Source of the DNA: Lindgomyces ingoldianus
Taxonomy: Eukaryota > Ascomycota > Dothideomycetes > Pleosporales > Lindgomycetaceae
NCBI RefSeq assembly: GCF_010093535.1
Contig: NW_022985202.1
Coordinates: forward strand, 266,671 to 330,670
Length of the DNA: 64,000 nt
Direction of reading: 5' to 3'
The notes under the pieces were generated by a model that ran no database searches, was not told the DNA's origin, and worked only from the letters and a program-made list of their open reading frames with translations. Made by a program: the position numbers and the translations under genes. Positions 57,850-64,000 of this stretch are shown here, one piece after another. Positions within the stretch are counted from its first letter, which is position 1, and each line of letters begins with the position of its first letter.

Positions 57850-58469
57850 CTGCATCCCTACGACCATTATTTCAGCAACGACTACACTCTAAGCAGCACC
57901 TCTGAGACACCCAGGCTCACTATCAGGTTCTCGAAACCTCTTTGGATGTCTTTTTTCGCTAGTTCCCTACCTTCGACTTAGACGTCTCTACCGCTAGCTA
58001 TGCCGTATGCCTACTTATGAGAGCACGAAGGTTGGCAGCGTGGCCAGGTCGCATCAACCAATTCTTGGCGTTGGTATCAAGATGCATATCCTAGCAAACT
58101 GCGGATGTGGTGTGCTTCAGAGAACGATTTGACTGCGTGGCATGCCATCCATCGTGCTATTGGTATTAAGCCCTTCCACGGACATGCGAACTATGCGAAG
58201 TACGATCCGTGGTACAACCGTTGGTGGAGACCTGCTAGCTCAGACTACAAGCTGCGCGAAACACACACGTTGATATTATTGACCCAGTTGAATTGGGACG
58301 GGAATGTGAAAATACTGAAGCAAGAGTTCAGACTCCTCGGAATGCGGCAGAGCTGCGAGCCTACAATAAGAGTACGGGGAAGATATTTCGCAATACATTT
58401 GATCAAGAAAAAGGCGATATTGTCCTCAGACATCATCTATTACAGAAAATCTCTCAAGAAGAATTCTAG
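57850..58469 (+). pseudogene. decayed protein-coding gene of unknown family
   Basis: One frame reads as protein over more than 600 bases but is broken. In-frame stops are TAG at 57979-57981 and TGA at 58018-58020, each one C-to-T change away from CAG or CGA. After EHEGWQRGQ the frame is rich in Trp, Tyr and His (for example KYDPWYNRWWRPASSDYKL). At 58261-58268 an (AC)4 run breaks the frame; with one AC unit less the reading would pass from KLRE straight into VDIIDPVELGRE and stay open up to TAG at 58467-58469. This is good evidence for a former gene. The family is not recognised. A 5' end and possible introns before 57850 are not resolved. Confidence 0.55.
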
Positions 58470-58940
58470 AATAGGGAAAAGGAATAGTGATAGAAGATCA
58501 CTACAGCACCAAAAACTTGTCATTGAACTTTCTATGCTAAAGATGGCATAGTATGATTAAAGTATATTAACTGATATTTCCTTTCCGCACGTAGGGTATT
58601 TTACATTCCCCAGGAGAGATTAGCGCGCCGATGGCTAGACGGCTAGACCATACTGGTGGAATCATGTTGATAGAACTGAACTGGTAGTTTCAATATTACG
58701 GAGTAATACAGTCACTGACAACGAACCCTCGTAGATTTTATTTGATAAGATGAGCTGCCCGTGAGGGCCAATCGGTATTAAAAAAAGACAATGAAACCAT
58801 TCTAAAGCATTTTCATGCGGAATTTGGCAGATCGCTGGCGGAGACGGGGGTGATGTACTAGTCTTAGAGGGATTTGAGTGGAGATGAGTCATGATACTCA
58901 AGACCTCGAAATCCGACTTGCGTTGAACGCCATGTGAAAA
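58470..58940. other. AT-rich spacer between two gene remnants
   Basis: No coding signal apart from a few codons beyond the last stop of the remnant to the left. Stops occur in all frames. Confidence 0.4.
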
Positions 58941-59571
58941 CTACCTCACTGCGCTAATTGATACTGAAATTGAAATGACCAAGTTAATGAAGCAAAAATG
59001 GAAATGAGCAAAACCCAAATGAGCGCATATGGCTTTGCTTTCTCTCTTTTCCTCCACTTACCTCTTAGAACCCCATCGTCATTGATATTCCGCATCCTCT
59101 TAGAGGCAACCCTTTCCTGCTGTGTCCGAGCACGTGCTAGTAGATCTTCTCCCTCCCCTTCAACCCCGTCAACTTGTGGTCCCGCAGCAATACTCATACC
59201 AGCCATCCTCTTCCCGCTCCTTCTCTCCTCCTTCCTACTCTTAATCTTCTCTTCTCTAGCCTACCCAGCCTTCCTCAAGATATTTAACACACTCTGCCCA
59301 AGCAAGCTCCACGAATTCCTGGGCACTCTTTTCCCCAGTTCTTCCGCGATAGCTGGATCATGTCGTGCACGTGCCGCAGTACATCTACATTCCTTGCATA
59401 TATCTAAGACGCTGTTGTAATGGTTGTCATGTGGTGCATCGTTGGCGGCCTCGAGCCCTCAAATTGTTCTTAGAGGACTCCAATTTCGAGAACTAGGTCG
59501 CGGAAGGTGGGGATACGGATGGCATCTCGAGGGGAGGTGAGGAGGGTGATAGAAATGTGGCGCTTTTCCAT
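58941..59571 (-). pseudogene. probable decayed minus-strand gene
   Basis: On the minus strand a protein-like frame runs from 59458 to 59062 (for example HYNSVLDICKECR, RHDPAIAEELGKRVPRNSW, then ARTQQERVASKRMRNINDDG), broken by one TAG at 59263-59261. A good GTAAGT donor at 59061 and a TTTCAG acceptor ending at 58964 lead to a short last exon ending at 58941. Upstream, a second frame starting MEKRHISITLLTSPRDAI (ATG at 59571) ends in TAA and would need a one-base shift to join. Stops plus a shift suggest a dead gene; unrecognised introns are the alternative. A helical, charged protein is implied; no family is recognised. Confidence 0.4.
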
Positions 59572-60823
59572 GTCTGCGGTAGATTTAATGGGAAAGGAGG
59601 GGAGCTGGAGTCATATCCCTGGGAATCTCTTCCTGATTTATCACTAGAATGGCCTCTTGGTGTCTTAGACCGTTTGCCGTAGGCCGATGGCGTGATTGTA
59701 TCCCAGGCGTTTTTGTTCGACTTGTTGTAATACCAGGGTCTTTCTGGAGGAGCACCACATGGTGGTCGTTTGGTTCAAGTAAGTGACTTTGTTTTCTTAA
59801 TATTCGCATTTTTCCTATTTGCAGAAGAATTACGGTCCACAAAGTATCCCGTTCTGTAGTCAATAGTAAGCTGCTCGCCCTATTTTATTCTTCTTGTTGT
59901 CATCACAACGAGAACGTTCGTTTTCCTAATACATCCCATTTAGATTTCCACGTTGCTATGGTAGTGACGATGAATGAATCTATTCGCAGGTAGCCTAGAT
60001 GGAGGTGATGGATAGGGGGGCATATAGAGGTGCAAGCAGTCGATTAGGTGGTGACGGCCAAAATAGGTCGATTGGGCTAAGTTGTAAGGACTCTACGGCT
60101 CGAGAGAGCTTAGATGCGAATATATAGTGGATGAAAGAGTGCTAGTTCTAATAAGGTAGGCGGTATCCTGGATAGGAAGCGGGTGTGAGTCAAGACTCAA
60201 GATCCCACATTCACCCTGACACGGGGTCACGTGAACAGTAGCAAGGGGGTCCATGCAGTTAGCAGCTTCAAATATCCACGCATTTTTATAGTCCACAACC
60301 TTTACCCAGAGAAGGTCGGCCTCTCTCTTTGCCAACGTAGGTGATATGTTTTAACATTAAGTGAGAACGATCAAGCTAGTGTCATTATGCTCTGCGGTTC
60401 TCCAATTCCGTCCTATCTGTATGTGTGGACCGTCCACTGAATGCATGCTTTTAAGAGGACAATTAAGCCACGAATGTAGATTGTCATTTAGATACATTTT
60501 TTGATTCGCACTCCCATTATTCGAACGCTGGCACGTAGTTTGGCAATCACGATGTTCACGCTGAATCAGTGTCTCGGCCAAGCAACTCAGCCTTTCAGCC
60601 TGGTAAAAAGCAAGAAAGAATGCCCCACTATTGAAAAGCCAACATACTGCACTTGACAGCTTGACCAGATTACTTACTTTCAGTAGGTAACCCAACGCAG
60701 ATTCGCAACTGCTACATTACAGTCACAGTTTAGCGCTTGCGAGCACTTCGAGAGGCACATAGCGGACGGCGGCATTGATGGAAACATGTTAGCATAGGCT
60801 TCACACTTTTTAAAGGGCTTCAG
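59572..60823. other. upstream region of the NACHT gene
   Basis: No supported gene. Minus-strand frames at 60335-60093 and 60695-60357 read partly protein-like but have no motif and no splice support. The missing first exon of the NACHT gene should lie here; I could not fix it. Confidence 0.45.
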
Positions 60824-63800
60824 CTTACACCGAAAAGGGCTCATAGCAAGCTAGCGACAGCGTTGAGCGAATTTCAGCAGGCTCTCTCACCGGACCAAAC
60901 CGCTCAGCTCGCCTCGTTCTCGAGCCATGCGCCTACAGCAGATGACATTGTTCGGCTGACAGACCAAATCATACAGGCAAACGCAACTCGGAGAAGCCAT
61001 CTCTTAGCTTCTCGACTCCAAGGACTCCTAGGCTCCATACAGCAGTATTGTGGGATCATCGACACTTGCGCAGGGCCCAACCAGATAGCAGCGTTGGTCT
61101 GGGGCAGTATCAAACTCGTTCTCTTGGTTTGTGCTCCATATTAATCCACTCGTATTCTAGCTTACATTTCCTTGTTTGCTAGATTTCATCAAATTTCGCT
61201 GAGTATTTTGACAAGTTGTCAAAATGGGTAGCTCAGCTCAGCAACTATTGTCCGCGACTCTCGGAATATGAGACGCTTTTCCCCACGTCAACAAGGCTAC
61301 AGCAGGCGCTTTCCGATTTTTACGCTATTGTAGTGAAGTTTTGCTTAAAAGCACTTGGTGTAGTACAGGAGAAAGGTAAGGTTGTAACTTTAAATTATTA
61401 ATTCTTATATAGTTTCTAATCTCTTTCCCTCTAATAGGTGTGAAACGATACTCCAAGTCAATCTGGAAGTCATTCAAGACCGATTTCAAAGAGATAGAAG
61501 AGAACATTAGTGAAGCAAAAAACGAAGTGACCGAGGAGCTGCAGTTGGCATCTGAACAAGAAGGACAAAGCTTTCGCCGCTTGGTACGAGCAGACATTGA
61601 AGAAAATAAAACACTACGGATAAAGCAAGTGGCTGAAATACAAGAAAATAAGGATTTCCGATCACAGCAGACGCTGGCGCTACAGAGTATCGAAGCTCGA
61701 CAGATTCAGAAAATCCTAAAAGAAGAAGGTAATCTGATCAAATTAAGCAAAACAGGAAAATAAGAAGGAAACTAATCATCTGATCACTATAGAGCGTCAG
61801 AAGATCCGATTACTGAGACATATTCCGAGCTATGACTACACCAGTAGCCTTCACCGAGCACGAGCACTGCGTTGCGAAGGAACGTGTAGGTGGATTCTCA
61901 ACCAATCAGAATTTCGGAACTGGGTAGATCAAAGAGGCTCAAAACACCTTTGGTGCTACGGAATTCGTACGTTATCCCTAACCGCACGGAGTAGTTGCTA
62001 TTCTGCACACAGTGTTAACTTACTTAAAGCTGGTTGTGGAAAAACTGTTCTTCTGTAAGATGCCCTCTAATTATTAAGGAGGTCATAGTAATCTACATTC
62101 TAAACATATCTTTAGGGGATATATTATCGATCATCTGAACATGAACTTTTCAGCTCAAAACGAAACAGTCGTCATCTACTATTTCTTTGACTCCTCCGAG
62201 AAGAAGTCATTGAAAGCATCTACCTTCCTAAGATGCATTCTGCACCAAGCAATTAGGCTCGAGCACCTTCTCCCGAACTCTCAGAGGCGTTTAGAGTCGC
62301 TCTTCCTAGACCAAATAGACCAGTCAGAGCCCTTCACCAGCGAACTCAAACAGCTTTTTTTGCACTTCTACGGCAAATTTAAAAGCGCTTTCCTCCTTAT
62401 TGACGGACTGGACGAAGCGAACGAGGTTGAACAGAGGAATGTCAAATCCTTCCTCAAAGATGTACAAAATATGAATGGTGCTCGAATTCTTGTCACTACA
62501 CACGCAGCCATGGATATGTCAAAGGTTTTCACTCGTAGTTTGGCGCTCCAGATCAAGCCAAAGGACCTCGAAGATGACATTGAAAATTTTATCCAATCGC
62601 AGATTGATAAGTATTCGCAGGGGGAACTCTCTGGTTGTTCGCTTTCTGTACTCGAAATAATCAAGCGCAAATTAGTATCTGACGCGGAAGGAATGTCAGT
62701 TGCAAGTTCACAGCCCTTAAGTTGATATAATTACATGTTTGTGCTAATAATGTTCATGTTAGGTTCCTCTGGGCGGACCTGCAATTTAAGGCCATTATCG
62801 ATGTTTGCGAGGAGGATGGAACCCCAAACAGAATTCCTGATCTTCTCATTTCTCTCCCACCAAAGATCACAGACCTATATAGCCAGATATTAGAAAGGCT
62901 AGCCAAAAGAACCGGCGACCAGGCTGAAAGAGCAAAGAAGGCGTTTCAGTGGGTTCTTTATAGTAGACGACCGCTAACTATCAGCGAACTAGAAGAAGCT
63001 GTATCTATTACCTCGAACCAGAAGTCATGGCAAACCCCCTCTCCCAAGCTTGATATATCGAAGCTTGGTAGACTGTGCGGAAACCTCGTCAATTACGATG
63101 AGGCTGACAAAACAGTGTCGCTAGCTCATCACACCGTTGAGTCTTTTCTGTTAAGCTGTTCTGACAGACGAGAAGTTGCCAGCTTTGCGATTGAGGAAAC
63201 CAAGGCAGAGCAGTATCTGGCAGATACTTGCCTTAGGTATCTGTCTTTCACGGATTTTCGCAAAGCACTTACACGGACCTCTGACACAACACATCTCCAT
63301 GCAATGGATCACCCTGTGGACTTGGTACCAAGCATGGCCCCGAGATTAATTCGACCATGGGCATTGAAGACTTTCAGAGGCCACCGATCTAGGAGGGCAG
63401 ATCAACCTGTTGACCTAATCAACGTTTTGAGAACCGAACTAAGCGTTCATCAATCGAGGAGAGAGGACCCTATCTTCCAAATCTTAGAATACTGTAAGAC
63501 CTACTGGCACGACCACATCCACTACATGGATTTACAGGATCCAAAATGTTTTACAGCTTTAGAAAACTTTGTACGCAGATCGTATCTACCAAAAGAATGG
63601 ATGCCATGGGGCTCTATTAAAGACGAAGGATCCTTGCCCTTATGGAATATGTTCATCTGGGCTGTCGGAAATGGCCATATGGTTATCTTCCGCATTTGGC
63701 AAAGAATTACCACGATGCAAGAATCTAGCTACTGGGATTGCCTTTGGCGAAAGGAAGCGCAAAGAATGTTCGCTTCTGCGTGCGTAACAGCCAACCTTGA

Positions 63801-64000
63801 TCAGCTTGAGATCATATTAGGTGCTAAAAGAAGAGACAGTCGTGTGGTGAGACCGTTTATAAGCGAAATCAGCCATGAATTAGTGAGGGTCTGTCACTTA
63901 GGGCATGGTGAAGTTGTAGAGCGACTACTTCAAGAGAAGACCGATATCAATGCAACAGTGGCAGAATATTCTAGAAGAACAGCACTACAGGCAGCAGCGG
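60824..64000 (+). CDS. NACHT/ankyrin STAND (NLR-like) protein, 5' end unresolved, runs off the window
   Basis: Exons 60824-61126, 61183-61375, 61438-61728, 61793-61966, 62030-62054, 62116-62694 and 62763 to beyond 64000 join in phase without a stop. The frame before 60824 has no ATG, so a first exon is missing; CTTCAG at 60818-60823 could be its acceptor. Counting from 60824, residues 1-165 resemble the DUF7708-type N-terminal domain of fungal NACHT proteins (IAALVWGSIKLVLLISSNFA, then CPRLSEYETLFPTSTRLQQAL). Residues 180-262 form a Glu/Lys-rich coiled coil. The NACHT domain follows with Walker A GIPGCGKT (about 320) and Walker B AFLLIDGLDE (about 420), then winged-helix-like sequence with HHTVESFLL. 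Ankyrin-type repeats start near 898 (GHGEVVERLLQEKTDINATV). Such proteins serve self/non-self recognition and regulated cell death in fungi. The Walker A loop is encoded by a 25-base exon. The region upstream is decayed. Confidence 0.85.

Noticed and set aside
60093..60335. 80-codon minus-strand frame near the NACHT gene
   Set aside because: Needs TTG as start, has no motif and no exon partners; could be a remnant but cannot be supported.

Overview
The window is nuclear DNA of a filamentous ascomycete (Pezizomycotina). The signs are short introns (mostly 45-100 nt) with GTRNGN donors and CTRAY-like branch points, compact house-keeping genes with pyrimidine-rich leaders, a sedolisin protease, an ACS-family permease, and a NACHT/ankyrin STAND gene with a fungal-type N-terminal domain. 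I could not place it below subphylum. I rebuilt 18 gene models by joining reading frames through splice signals; 16 of them contain introns (43 in total), and the joined exons restore the family motifs wherever I recognise the family.

Layout. 1-2.9 kb: a possible leftward gene start at the very edge, then the long leader of HAP2. 2.9-14.2 kb: HAP2 (CCAAT-binding subunit), an anion/vitamin-type MFS permease, SLA1 (endocytic actin adaptor) and a small CYSTM protein. 16-17.8 kb: a secreted sedolisin. 18-30.6 kb: gene-poor sequence holding only two paralogous C2H2 zinc-finger genes. 30.6-41.4 kb: a dense house-keeping block with a vezatin/Inp2-type membrane protein, an unknown conserved-looking gene, EMC6, PCNA, BUD16 (pyridoxal kinase) and DUT1 (dUTPase). 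43.4-45.3 kb: a hexose transporter. 47.4-47.8 kb: a small secreted six-cysteine protein. 51.3-56.2 kb: divergent DEP1 (Rpd3L histone deacetylase subunit) and NOP12 (ribosome biogenesis). 56.2-60.8 kb: decayed sequence with two gene remnants. 60.8-64 kb: a NACHT/ankyrin gene running off the right end.

How genes relate. PCNA and DUT1 both serve DNA replication, lie about 3.3 kb apart, and each has a pair of MCB-like hexamers near its start, which suggests shared G1/S control. SLA1 and the vezatin/Inp2-type protein both belong to actin/myosin-linked membrane traffic. The sedolisin, the small secreted protein, the transporters, the two zinc-finger genes and the NACHT gene make up the accessory, environment-facing part.

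Most striking points: a PCNA start codon apparently split by an intron that carries two short uORFs; a 25-nt exon in the NACHT gene that encodes the Walker A loop; an 11-nt micro-exon in BUD16; and frequent AAG 3' splice sites (7 of 43 introns modelled). No convincing tRNA, rRNA, CRISPR or intact transposon was seen.
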